A program made the position numbers and the translations under genes. Below the pieces are notes generated by a model. It was not told where the DNA came from. It was given only the letters and a program-made list of their open reading frames with translations, and searched no databases. Of a stretch of DNA of 41,169 nucleotides, positions 1-7,516 are shown piece by piece. Numbering within the stretch: position 1 is the first letter of the stretch; each line of letters opens with the position of its first letter. This DNA is from an uncultured Eubacteriales bacterium (GTDB lineage Bacteria > Bacillota > Clostridia > Saccharofermentanales > UBA5734): positions 1 through 41,169 of the forward strand of contig CAILLO010000029.1 in assembly GCA_903835065.1 (NCBI GenBank). The letters are read 5' to 3'.

Positions 1-62
1 AGCACCTCTACTTCACGCAGTTTCACGATGATCTGCTCCGTCGTGTACTTGACTCGTGCCAT
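1..62 (-). CDS. IS3-family transposase OrfA, N-terminal fragment
   Basis: Twenty codons are visible before the window ends, beginning MARVKYTTEQIIVKLREVEV. This matches the opening of IS3-type OrfA proteins, whose short N-terminal helix-turn-helix typically starts with a basic stretch, then (F/Y)TxEQI and a predicted helix. An AAGGAGG ribosome site lies about nine bases upstream of the ATG. OrfA is expected to bind the terminal repeats and to be joined to the DDE catalytic OrfB by programmed frameshifting; neither OrfB nor the slippery site is in view. Confidence 0.7.
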   Translation of the reverse strand, partial: MARVKYTTEQIIVKLREVEV

Positions 63-137
63 GACCCTGTCCCTCCTTGTCGGGCATCCCTGCCCTCTAT
101 ACTAACAAGGAACCTGGACCAGTTCTCGGGGGAGACA
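1..137 (-). mobile_element. End of an IS3-family insertion sequence (partial)
   Basis: Read on the minus strand, the first 137 bases begin with TGTCTCCCCCGAGAACTGG, which resembles an IS3-family terminal inverted repeat, followed by about 75 untranslated bases and the start of an OrfA-like frame at 62. The other end lies outside the window, so the opposite inverted repeat and the target duplication cannot be checked. The element abuts the truncated integrase at 142. The family assignment rests on the OrfA N-terminus and the general look of the end, not on an alignment. Confidence 0.65.
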
Positions 138-141
138 CCAG

Positions 142-1134
142 ATGTACCGACGGTCGACCTACGACCAGGACGAACAGATGCTCCGGCTCCATATCTGGCC
201 TGTGATCGGCGACAAGGATCCCGCCGTTGTCCGTGCCAGTGATATCCAGCGGATCATCGCGAGGATGGCGGAAGTCGGCTTATCGACAGCGACGATGGGG
301 CATGCTCGCAAAGTGGTCCATGTCCTGTTCGAATGGCTCGTCGGCAACGGAATCCTGAAAGAGAATCCCTGCAGCCGAATCAAGATTCCCAAAGTCCCGA
401 CGTCCCCACGCAGATCGCTCTCTCCCGCGGAAATCGGTGCGCTGATGGACGCGATGAAATCCAGCCGATGGGAGAACGCAGTCGACTTCCTCATCAAGAC
501 CGGGTTGCGTCGTGGTGAAGCACTTGCGCTGAAGTGGCGCGACATTGATGAACAGGGCTGGATCAATATCGAACGCGCTCTCTCCTCTCATATGGAGGAA
601 AGCCGTCCCAAGTCAATGGCGAGCTGCCGACGTTTCAGGCTACCAAGAGCCGCTCTGGAGGTTCTCCAACACCAGAAAGAACAGCTGCGAGCAGAACGCA
701 TCGTTCTACCGAATGAGATCCTAGAGGCGCATCGTGCGCTACCTGGAGCCCACTTCATCGCGTCGGAGTATGTTTTTCCGGCCCGAACCGGTCAACAGGT
801 CTCACCAAGGACCTTTTCGAGGACGTTCGCTCTGGTCTGCAAGAAGGCAAACCTCGATACGAGCGTCCACGAGCTCCGCCACGTGTTCGTGAGCACCTTC
901 GGCCCCTCGATGGACCTGCACGCGCTGCAGACGATCCTGGGGCACTCCAAGGCCACCCACACACTCGACATCTATGGTCATCTGATTGACGGCGCCCTCG
1001 ACGAGGCTGCCGACGCGATGGACGCTGCCGGTGAGGTTCTCGACCGAAAAGTTGAAGAAGCGAGGAGAAAAACCTCAACGCGTCCAAACATCTCCCAAAT
1101 CATCTCCCAGACGAAGAAAGCGGGTTCCCGGTAA
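142..1134 (+). CDS. Tyrosine site-specific integrase, 5'-truncated by an IS
   Basis: Phage/ICE-type tyrosine recombinase. From the first ATG (330 residues) it has a core-binding SAM-like domain at about 5-80 and a catalytic domain at about 90-290. The catalytic set is visible: Arg123 in TGLRRGE, a candidate Lys157, His243 and Arg246 in HELR, His268 in GHS and the nucleophile Tyr278 in IYGHL. Relatives usually carry a further ~50-60 residue arm-type DNA-binding domain upstream. Here the frame is open back only to 106, inside the abutting IS3 end, so that domain appears to have been removed by the IS insertion. The gene runs toward the 3' end of tRNA-Val(GAC), the usual layout for an island integrase beside its attachment site. 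Its base composition is lower in GC than the rest of the window. Activity is doubtful, and it could be scored as a pseudogene. Confidence 0.85.
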   Translation: MYRRSTYDQDEQMLRLHIWPVIGDKDPAVVRASDIQRIIARMAEVGLSTATMGHARKVVHVLFEWLVGNGILKENPCSRIKIPKVPTSPRRSLSPAEIGALMDAMKSSRWENAVDFLIKTGLRRGEALALKWRDIDEQGWINIERALSSHMEESRPKSMASCRRFRLPRAALEVLQHQKEQLRAERIVLPNEILEAHRALPGAHFIASEYVFPARTGQQVSPRTFSRTFALVCKKANLDTSVHELRHVFVSTFGPSMDLHALQTILGHSKATHTLDIYGHLIDGALDEAADAMDAAGEVLDRKVEEARRKTSTRPNISQIISQTKKAGSR

Positions 1135-1148
1135 ACCCGGAAACCCGC
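1120..1148 (-). terminator. Rho-independent-type hairpin between integrase and tRNA-Val
   Basis: GCGGGTT pairs with AACCCGC, and inside it CCGG pairs with CCGG around a five-base loop. On the minus strand, reading out of tRNA-Val, the stem is followed by TTTCTTC, as expected for a tRNA terminator. The stem overlaps the integrase stop codon and may also end plus-strand transcription. Confidence 0.65.
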
Positions 1149-1157
1149 TCTGTGTCT

Positions 1158-1234
1158 TGGTGGGTAGTAGAGGACTCGAACCTCCGACCCCATGCATGTC
1201 AAGCATGTACTCTAACCAGCTGAGCTAACCACCC
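1158..1234 (-). tRNA. tRNA-Val (anticodon GAC)
   Basis: A full cloverleaf can be drawn: a seven-pair acceptor stem GGGTGGT/ACTACCC (one G-T), D-stem GCTC/GAGT, anticodon stem CATGC/GCATG with loop TTGACAT, T-loop TTCGAGT, discriminator A and an encoded CCA. Anticodon GAC reads GUC/GUU valine codons. A consensus promoter lies 12 bases upstream. The 3' end faces the integrase and is the likely integration target of the island to the left. Confidence 0.97.
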
Positions 1235-1245
1235 ACGGCATTGGA

Positions 1246-1274
1246 ATTCTACCAAGCCGACGGCGGCCTGTCAA
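1246..1274 (-). promoter_or_regulatory. Sigma-A type promoter of tRNA-Val(GAC)
   Basis: TTGACA at 1274-1269 and TAGAAT at 1251-1246, separated by exactly 17 bases, with the tRNA 5' end 12 bases past the -10 box. Confidence 0.85.
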
Positions 1275-1338
1275 CCGCTTCGTGACCTATTTCCGCGAGG
1301 GGTCCGTCGCTTCCGGCGAGCCGTCCGGTATGCTCGCA

Positions 1339-4300
1339 TCAGTTGCTCGTCGTGCCCTCGAGGACGTACACCCAGCCGGGCAGGGTGCTGACGCGGACGT
1401 GCGTGCCGCGGGCCGCGACCGAGTCGACCAGCCGGCCGTCGACGTCGTATCGGAGCACGCGGCCGTCCTGCAGGGAGAAGGGCAGGTCGATGTCCAGGAA
1501 GACGGGCTTCGTGGCGCGGTTGTCGAGGACCACGGAGACCGCGTTGCCGTTGCGGAAGCCGTAGGCGCCGACAAGGGAGCCGAGGTCGCTCTGCGAGGCC
1601 GTCGTCTGCACCGCGCCGGACGATGGCAAGGGGACCAGCGTCTCGGTGACCGTCAGGGAGGTGCCGGCGGCGTACTTCGACAGGATGGCCGCGATGCGGC
1701 TCTCGAGCGTCTCCGGGTTGCGGGCCGAGAAGTCCGGCAGCGTCACGAGCGCGCCGTTCGTGAGGCCACCGAGATCGCGGAGCGTCACCTCGGCGTAGTC
1801 GGCCGCCTGCGGAAAGGCGCCGGCGTTGGACAGGAGGACGGAGCGCATCGTCTCGAGCGGCACGGACGCGGGGCGGTCCGGCACGCGCGGCGAGGCTTCG
1901 TAGAACTTGTCGAGCAGCGCCTCGAGCGAGGCGGAGCGTTCGGCCGTGAGGCCGCCGGCGAAGTCGGAGGCGTGCAGGTCCGCGCGCGACAGCATGACGC
2001 CGGCGTCGTAGACCATGCCGTCGACGAAGATGATCTTCGACTTCAGGTACTTGTAGTAGGGCGACTGCTCCACGGCCGCGATCATCGTGTTGACGTACAG
2101 GGCGCGCTCCCCGTCGGAGCCGAACACCTTGTCGTCGTCGGAGAACTCGAGGACGATCCGGTCGAAGGAGCCGGACCAGGGCGGAGTCGTCCCGTTGTCC
2201 ATGCGCTTCTGGCCGTAGACTTCCGAAATCGGACCGGCGATGTATTCGAGGAGATTGCGCACCTCGGCTTCGGAGGCATAGGAGCCGATGACCAGCCAGG
2301 GGTCGGCACCGGACTTCTGCGCGAGGCGGAGACCCGCTTCGAGGGAGGTGTCGGAGCGGGACACGGACGTCGCGCCGTCGAGCAGGAGACTGCCGGTGTC
2401 GGGGAGACCGGCCCAGCGGTCCGGGAGGACGCCCGCACTGCCGATGCCGAGACCGCCGAGGCGGAGCAGGGTGGGCTTCACGGAGGAGAGCGTCGCCAGG
2501 AACGTCGAGTCGGCGAGCGTCGCGTCCGAAGAGGCCGTGCCCAGGTACAGGCCGTCGATGTCGAGCTGGCCGGATCCTTCGAAGCCGATGTTGATCCGGA
2601 CCTCGCCGGTCGTGACGCCGGTCGCCGTGACCGGAGCGAGGAACGTGAAGCTGTACTTCTTCCATTTGTTGCCGATGCGGTCGAACTTCTGCCCGATCGG
2701 GTCGAAGGGGCCGGTCAGCCAGACGGTAGCGCTCTTCGAGCCGGTCCCCTCCTGGCGCATCCAGAGCTCGACGCGGCACAGGACCTGTTTGGGCAGGCGG
2801 GAATAGCCGCCTTCCGGAATCACCTTCTGCGTGAGATAGACGCCCGAGGTGTTGGTCTTCGCGCCGACGGAGGCGTCGTAGGACAGGCGGAGGAATCCGT
2901 CGCCGCATCCGGGCGCGGCGTCGCCGGCGATGCGCGCGGCGGTCCCGTTGCCATGGAGGGTCCAGGAGGCGCCGGTCGCGGAAATGGAGGTCGTGCTGGC
3001 GCCGAGGTAGCTCGCGGGGGGCGTCGCGGATTCGAGGTCGAGGTAGCAGATGTCGCCGGTCGTGAAGGTGCCCTCGAGGAGGGGCGAGTCGATCTGGATC
3101 TGGGAGACGAGGCGCGTGGTGCCGACGACACCCGCCGCACCGGCGCTGAGGACGAGGTCCTTGCCGTCCGTGTCGAAGATGCGGCAGTCCATTCCGGTGT
3201 CGATGGAGGAGGCGACCCAGGTGTAGCCGCCGTCGAGGGAGTTGTAGAAGCCGCCCTTGGAATCGAGCGCGACGACCTCGCGGTTGTCGAGCATCACCAC
3301 GTCGACGATGTCGGGTTCTCCGGGAATCGACGTCCGCCCGAAGGTCGTCAGGTCGCTGCTCAGGACGACGACGCCGTTGTAGCCTGCGGCGACGAAGCGG
3401 CCGTCCTTGCTCGCGACCGCGTTCAGGCCGGTCTTCACGCCGACGTCGACGGTCCGCCACGCGTAGCCGTCCTCCGAAGCGAGCACGGTGCCCTTCGCGC
3501 CGACCGCGACGAACCGGCCGGAATCGGACGCCACGTCCTTCAGGTTCGACGTCGTGCCGGAGGAGAGCGTGTAGAAGGCGCCCTGGACGCCGATGCGGAG
3601 GGCGCCTCCGTCCCCGACGGCGACGTGGACGCCGCCGGACGAGGCGACCGCTCGCAGCGCGACGGGCAGGTCGACCGGCACCGGGGTCCAGGTCATGCCG
3701 TCCGCGGACGTCGCGGCTTCACCGGTCGAGCTGACGACGAGGAAGCCGTCCGAAGTTCCGCAGACGTCGGTGAGGTCGCCCGTCAGTCCGGTCTCGACCA
3801 TCGTGGGGGACTGCGTGCCGATGCCGAGCAGGAAGATGCCCTTCTGGGCCGTGGCGCCCACGAGGTCGCCGTAGACGCCGAAGCTGGAGACGAGGACGCT
3901 CTTCGGGAGGTCCTGCGGCAACTGGGCGCGGGCGAATGGGCCGATGCGGTTGACGCTGAAGTGCGTCACGTGGCCGCTCTTGCGCAGGACCATTCCGTCC
4001 TGGGTCGTGGACAGGATGCGCACGGTCGCGCCGTCGAAGAATCCTTCGCCATAGAGTCCGGCGCCGGCTTCCTCGGAGGACACCGTGACGGAGGAGGCGT
4101 CGCCGGAATACACGCGCAGCGCCGTCCGGAAGCCGTACGGCTCGAACGACGGGTCGACGAGGAGATTCGCGCCGGGAATCGAGTCCAGCGAGATTCCGAC
4201 GCCGGTCAGCTTCGAGGCCGACGGGTTCTCTGCGACCTGGAAGGAGACGAGGTCGGCGCCGCCGGTCGGGCTGATCAGCGAGGCGGAGTAGAAGGACAGC

Positions 4301-4392
4301 GCCGTGCCGACGGCGACCGAAAGCACGACCAGCGCCAGGGCGAGGAAGAAGACGCGCCTGCCGAGTCCGGCGAAGATGCGGAACCGCATCAT
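1339..4392 (-). CDS. Membrane-anchored propeller/GH51-like surface protein
   Basis: A 1017-residue protein of unknown function. The start at 4392 is chosen because its ATG overlaps the upstream stop (ATGA) and puts a hydrophobic anchor at residues 13-35 (FFLALALVVLSVAVG) after a short basic cytoplasmic end. About 205-430 holds recurring units of the type ...GRFVAVG.KGTV..S.DG..W, like BNR/YCF48-type beta-propeller blades. About 465-620 resembles a carbohydrate-binding jelly roll ending in GQLDIDGLYLG. About 625-920 begins LKP-LRLGG-like (SVKPTLLRLGG), as in GH51 alpha-L-arabinofuranosidases. A C-terminal beta-sandwich follows. Where GH51 enzymes carry a G-N-E acid/base motif, this protein reads L-E-F-S-D-D around 748-752, so enzyme activity is doubtful. 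It is the last gene of the ireB operon. Domain calls are by eye; extracellular location is inferred from the anchor. Confidence 0.75.
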   Translation of the reverse strand: MMRFRIFAGLGRRVFFLALALVVLSVAVGTALSFYSASLISPTGGADLVSFQVAENPSASKLTGVGISLDSIPGANLLVDPSFEPYGFRTALRVYSGDASSVTVSSEEAGAGLYGEGFFDGATVRILSTTQDGMVLRKSGHVTHFSVNRIGPFARAQLPQDLPKSVLVSSFGVYGDLVGATAQKGIFLLGIGTQSPTMVETGLTGDLTDVCGTSDGFLVVSSTGEAATSADGMTWTPVPVDLPVALRAVASSGGVHVAVGDGGALRIGVQGAFYTLSSGTTSNLKDVASDSGRFVAVGAKGTVLASEDGYAWRTVDVGVKTGLNAVASKDGRFVAAGYNGVVVLSSDLTTFGRTSIPGEPDIVDVVMLDNREVVALDSKGGFYNSLDGGYTWVASSIDTGMDCRIFDTDGKDLVLSAGAAGVVGTTRLVSQIQIDSPLLEGTFTTGDICYLDLESATPPASYLGASTTSISATGASWTLHGNGTAARIAGDAAPGCGDGFLRLSYDASVGAKTNTSGVYLTQKVIPEGGYSRLPKQVLCRVELWMRQEGTGSKSATVWLTGPFDPIGQKFDRIGNKWKKYSFTFLAPVTATGVTTGEVRINIGFEGSGQLDIDGLYLGTASSDATLADSTFLATLSSVKPTLLRLGGLGIGSAGVLPDRWAGLPDTGSLLLDGATSVSRSDTSLEAGLRLAQKSGADPWLVIGSYASEAEVRNLLEYIAGPISEVYGQKRMDNGTTPPWSGSFDRIVLEFSDDDKVFGSDGERALYVNTMIAAVEQSPYYKYLKSKIIFVDGMVYDAGVMLSRADLHASDFAGGLTAERSASLEALLDKFYEASPRVPDRPASVPLETMRSVLLSNAGAFPQAADYAEVTLRDLGGLTNGALVTLPDFSARNPETLESRIAAILSKYAAGTSLTVTETLVPLPSSGAVQTTASQSDLGSLVGAYGFRNGNAVSVVLDNRATKPVFLDIDLPFSLQDGRVLRYDVDGRLVDSVAARGTHVRVSTLPGWVYVLEGTTSN

Positions 4393-5333
4393 GGAGCGGT
4401 CGAGGCGGCCCCGGCGGCGTCCTGCGGCGTCGCGCTCCCTTTTCCGCGCGACAGGTGGAGCCAGACGGCGCACAGCGTGCCGACGAGGATGAAGGCGCAT
4501 TCGACGATGAACACGACATCGTAGGCGGTTCCTGCGCCGAGGGCCGACGGGACGGCCGCGCCGAGCAGGTTGAAGGCGACGTGCATCACCATCGGCACCG
4601 CGATCGACCGCGTCCAGGCATAGACGGCGCCGAGCAGGATGCCGGGGATCAGCACGTAGAGGGTCTGGACCGTGTTCATGTGGAAGAGCGCGAACAGCAA
4701 GCCCTGCAGGACGACGGCCACCCAGAGGGGCATCACCCGTCGCAGTTCGTTCATGATCAGGCCGCGGAAGATCAGCTCCTCGGCGATCGGAACGGCGATG
4801 CAGGTCGATGCGATGACCCAGAAGAGGTTCCCGTCGCCCGAGAAGGCGCGGGAGAGGTCGGCGTAGTCGGAGAGCACGCTCTTGACGTAGGGCACGGAAT
4901 TGCCGAGCGCCTCGGCGCCCTGGAACATCAGGCCGATCAGGCCCGACAGGCCGGCCGCGATCGCGACGGCCGAGAGGAGTTGCAGCGCGCGGGGCCGCTC
5001 GGTCGGGTAGAACGCCGGTTCGCGTCCCTTCAGGTAGCGGAAGATCGGTAGGAAGAGGGCGATCTGGACGATCGAATAGACGAAAGCGGCGCGCGTCGAC
5101 AGTTGGACCAGCGCATCGGAGGCGTCCTGGCCGAGAGAGGCCAGGATCGACACCAGGCCGGCGGTCGAGGAGATCCCCTGTCGGGCCATCAGCTGGGCCA
5201 TGATCACGAACACGAAGACCAGCGAGACCACGGTGGAGGTCACGATGTGGCCCGCCATGCCGGCGGCGGGGATCAGCACGGTGCGGGCGCGGAAGGGACG
5301 GCGGTCTTGCGCGGGGGTCTTGGAGTCGTCCAT
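4389..5333 (-). CDS. CPBP-family intramembrane metalloprotease
   Basis: A 314-residue polytopic membrane protein with about eight hydrophobic segments. The CPBP/Abi (PF02517-type) signature is present in order: EELIFRG with the paired glutamates and arginine, then a helix ending FALFHMN, then HVAFNL. In the family these Glu and His residues form the metal site of type II CAAX-prenyl-endopeptidase-like enzymes, which in bacteria often process or protect against peptides. The ATG at 5333 sits 11 bases after GGAAAGG; a GTG at 5342 overlapping the preceding stop (GTGA) is the alternative. It lies between a DUF2156 gene and the large anchored protein, suggesting an envelope role, but its substrate is unknown. 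Confidence 0.88.
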   Translation of the reverse strand: MDDSKTPAQDRRPFRARTVLIPAAGMAGHIVTSTVVSLVFVFVIMAQLMARQGISSTAGLVSILASLGQDASDALVQLSTRAAFVYSIVQIALFLPIFRYLKGREPAFYPTERPRALQLLSAVAIAAGLSGLIGLMFQGAEALGNSVPYVKSVLSDYADLSRAFSGDGNLFWVIASTCIAVPIAEELIFRGLIMNELRRVMPLWVAVVLQGLLFALFHMNTVQTLYVLIPGILLGAVYAWTRSIAVPMVMHVAFNLLGAAVPSALGAGTAYDVVFIVECAFILVGTLCAVWLHLSRGKGSATPQDAAGAASTAP

Positions 5334-5338
5334 GGGGG

Positions 5339-6256
5339 TCACACCCTTTCCAGCAGCGCGTTGAACTTCTTCAACTTCTCCTTGGGCCCGAGGGCGCTTT
5401 TGGAGGTGCGGATCCCTTCGTTCCCCATGTCCTCCTCGCGATTGACGAGGACGGCGTCCGGGAAGGTTTCGGAGACGGTGAACCGTCCCACGGCCGGGTA
5501 GGCACCGCGGAATCCGTCGACGGCCTTCTCGAAGTGGATCACGGCCGTATCGGCGTTGCCGGCGGAGCCGAGCGAGAAGGCCACCGTGCGCCCGCCCGCC
5601 CGCAGGACGCCGCCGTGCACGGGCAGCAGCGCGAACGCGTCGAAGACGCGGCGGATGGGGACGAAGTCGCTGCGGGAGTGGTCGTGGCAGTCGAAGCCGC
5701 GCTCCTGGCACCAGTCCGACACGATCTTCAGGCAGTCGTCGCGGTCGTCGGCGGTCACGGAGCGGTATTCGCAACCGGGATACTCGCGCAGGAAACGCGA
5801 GACGTGGTTGCGCTGCCCGTGCAGGGCCTTGCCCGACAGGGTGCGCAGCGTCTCGGCGTCGTAGACGTAGTCGCTGTAATCGTCCTCGTGCCATAGGGTC
5901 GTCTTGAAGCCTGGGAGGTCCTGGAACATCGGCAGCAGCGTCTCGGCGATATACATCACCTTGACGGGCATGCCTCGCGAGGCGAACCAGGGCGCCGCGG
6001 CGTCGACGATCTCGACGAGGTCGTCGCGGCCGAGCCGGCCCAGGGGCATCGTCATGTGCGGCTGGGTGAAACAGCCGCCGTCGCTGATCAGGCAGAACCC
6101 GCCGCGGTGGATCGCCTTCCGGTAGGAGAAGGCCTCGCCCCAGGCGTAGCGGCTCACGAAGCACATGTCGGAGATGCGCGTGCCCGACGCACGGTAGTGC
6201 CGTTCGTATTCCTCGCGGTCCGAGACGGATAGAAGGGGGAGATCGAGGAGCGTCAC
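5339..6256 (-). CDS. DUF2156 (phosphatidylglycerol lysyltransferase C-domain-like) protein
   Basis: A 305-residue soluble protein made of two GNAT-like halves. The second half carries hallmarks of the DUF2156/LPG-synthase C-terminal family: the stretch GKALHGQRNHVSRFLREYP near 140-160, and a closing NREEDMGNEGIRTSK followed by a lysine-rich KEKLKKF. MprF enzymes use this fold to transfer lysine or alanine from tRNA to phosphatidylglycerol, but they also carry a membrane flippase domain that is absent here. Stand-alone members are widespread in Bacillota and mostly uncharacterised. The start is a GTG overlapping the preceding stop by four bases (GTGA). Aminoacyl or acyl transfer is a family-based inference. 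Confidence 0.87.
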   Translation of the reverse strand: MTLLDLPLLSVSDREEYERHYRASGTRISDMCFVSRYAWGEAFSYRKAIHRGGFCLISDGGCFTQPHMTMPLGRLGRDDLVEIVDAAAPWFASRGMPVKVMYIAETLLPMFQDLPGFKTTLWHEDDYSDYVYDAETLRTLSGKALHGQRNHVSRFLREYPGCEYRSVTADDRDDCLKIVSDWCQERGFDCHDHSRSDFVPIRRVFDAFALLPVHGGVLRAGGRTVAFSLGSAGNADTAVIHFEKAVDGFRGAYPAVGRFTVSETFPDAVLVNREEDMGNEGIRTSKSALGPKEKLKKFNALLERV

Positions 6257-6591
6257 AGTCCGCCGGCCGATTCGAAGCGCGACAGGAACACCTCGAAGAC
6301 GGCCTTCCTTTCCTTCCTGCTATGCAGGGCGATATAGACCTTTTCCGCGTTCGCGCCCGAGAGGGTCTTGAACACGACGATCTCCGGGACCTTGCGGGTT
6401 CCGTCGTCGAGCTGGTAGGGCACCATGACGACGTATTCCTGGCCGAAGGCCGGGAACGCGTCGATCACGTGCATGTAGTATTCCGTATGGGTCCAGGTAT
6501 CGACCAGGACGGCGATCTCATCGTCGGCCGACAGTCCGGACTTCGGTCGGTCGCTTTTCAGCTCACGCTTCGGCGTCTGTCCCGTCTTCAT
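6253..6591 (-). CDS. DUF1292-like small protein
   Basis: A 112-residue protein. After a basic, low-complexity first 20 residues comes a compact beta-rich domain (EYYMHVIDAFPAFGQEYVVM... then PEIVVFKT...) with the spacing of Bacillota DUF1292/YrzB proteins: a first strand pair, the acidic-loop position, then a V-F strand. It seems to be a diverged second copy of the gene just upstream. The ATG at 6591 lies nine bases after a GAGG site and 29 bases inside the 3' end of the upstream gene, so the pair is translationally linked. Function unknown. Confidence 0.7.
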   Translation of the reverse strand: MKTGQTPKRELKSDRPKSGLSADDEIAVLVDTWTHTEYYMHVIDAFPAFGQEYVVMVPYQLDDGTRKVPEIVVFKTLSGANAEKVYIALHSRKERKAVFEVFLSRFESAGGL

Positions 6592-7009
6592 CGTCGTCGG
6601 CCTCTTCTTCGGATTCCGCTTCGTCGCAGAGTCGGTCGTACTCGGCATACACGCGCTCGGATTCCTCGGCGTCGAGGCTGACCAGCCCTTCCGTGCCGTC
6701 CTCCATCTCGACGACCTTGGTGATCACGAGTTCGGGGTCCGCTTCGTCGGTCGTGACGAGGACGTAGAACATGTCGCCTTCGTATTCGAACATGTCCTCG
6801 ACCTGGAAGGTGTATTCCTTGCCGGTCTCGGTGTCCGTCATCACGATCGTCGCGTGTTCTTGTCCGTGGTCGTGTCCGTGCTCGTGCCCGTGGTCGTGCC
6901 CGCAGTCGCAGGCCTCGCCGGAGCCGGAGTCGTCGGAGCATCCGCAGCCGTCTTCGCAGCAGCCGCCGGACTTGGTCTTTTCCTTGTCGTCCTGGAAGTT
7001 CGAGTTCAT
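6563..7009 (-). CDS. DUF1292 protein with Cys/His-rich N-terminus
   Basis: A 148-residue protein of the YrzB/DUF1292 family, normally found next to ruvX and ireB as here. The DUF1292 core occupies about 60-125 (TIVMTDTETGKEY, MFEYEGDMFYVLV, a Glu-rich C-terminus). The first 55 residues are unusual: GGCCEDGCGCSDD, then ACDCGHDHGHEHGHDHGQEH, giving seven cysteines and eight closely spaced histidines, the composition of a Ni/Zn/Cu-binding tail. AAGGAGG is eight bases before the ATG. The role of DUF1292 is not established; metal binding is inferred from composition. Confidence 0.85.
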   Translation of the reverse strand: MNSNFQDDKEKTKSGGCCEDGCGCSDDSGSGEACDCGHDHGHEHGHDHGQEHATIVMTDTETGKEYTFQVEDMFEYEGDMFYVLVTTDEADPELVITKVVEMEDGTEGLVSLDAEESERVYAEYDRLCDEAESEEEADDDEDGTDAEA

Positions 7010-7081
7010 GAGAGGTCCTCCTTGATTGGGCTTCGCGGTCTTCGCAGTATTATACCATCCCACCCCCGTGCAGGGCACGTG

Positions 7082-7513
7082 TCATTTGCGCCGGCTTTCG
7101 AGGTGGTCCTGCAGGATGATGGCGGCGGCCATCCGGTCCACGGCGCCGTCCTTCCGGTCGTGTCGGGCCCCGGATTCGCGCAGGACGCGGCCCGCAATCA
7201 CCGAAGTGTACCGCTCGTCGCGCAGGACGACCGGAATCGACAGGCGCTGTGAAAGCGCCTCGGCGAAGGACCGCGCGCGCTCCTCGGAGGGCCCGGTACG
7301 GCCGTCCGTCCGCCGAGGCAGCCCGACGACGATCTCGCACACCCCGTGCTCCTCGACGAGCGCGGCGATGCGGTTCTCCGCCTTCGAGCGGTCCTCTCCG
7401 TTCCACTTGAGCGTCTCGAGGGCGCTGGCGATCATCCCCATCGGGTCGCTCATCGCGATGCCGATGCGCCGTTCGCCGGGGTCGATGCCGAGAATCCGGG
7501 TCCGTTCCGCCAT
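7082..7513 (-). CDS. ruvX: Putative pre-16S rRNA nuclease / Holliday junction resolvase-like RuvX (YqgF)
   Basis: A 143-residue RNase H-fold protein of the usual family length. It opens LGIDPGERRIGIAMSD with the first catalytic Asp, has VVGLPRRTDG in the middle (GLP motif), then the DERYTS motif with the second acidic pair, and ends DGAVDRMAAAIILQDHL where the family has I-D-x-x-A-A-x-x-I-L. The family matures 16S rRNA 5' ends and was earlier proposed as a resolvase. In many Bacillota the order is alaS-ireB-ruvX-DUF1292; here an aldo/keto reductase has been inserted between ireB and ruvX, with only three bases between reductase stop and ruvX start. Confidence 0.95.
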   Translation of the reverse strand: MAERTRILGIDPGERRIGIAMSDPMGMIASALETLKWNGEDRSKAENRIAALVEEHGVCEIVVGLPRRTDGRTGPSEERARSFAEALSQRLSIPVVLRDERYTSVIAGRVLRESGARHDRKDGAVDRMAAAIILQDHLESRRK

Positions 7514-7516
7514 GCG

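Noticed and set aside
1282-4524. Long plus-strand open frame (over 1000 codons) opposite the surface protein
   Set aside because: It is the antisense shadow of a GC-rich gene with a clear minus-strand protein; its composition is Arg/Gly/Asp-rich with no recognisable fold.
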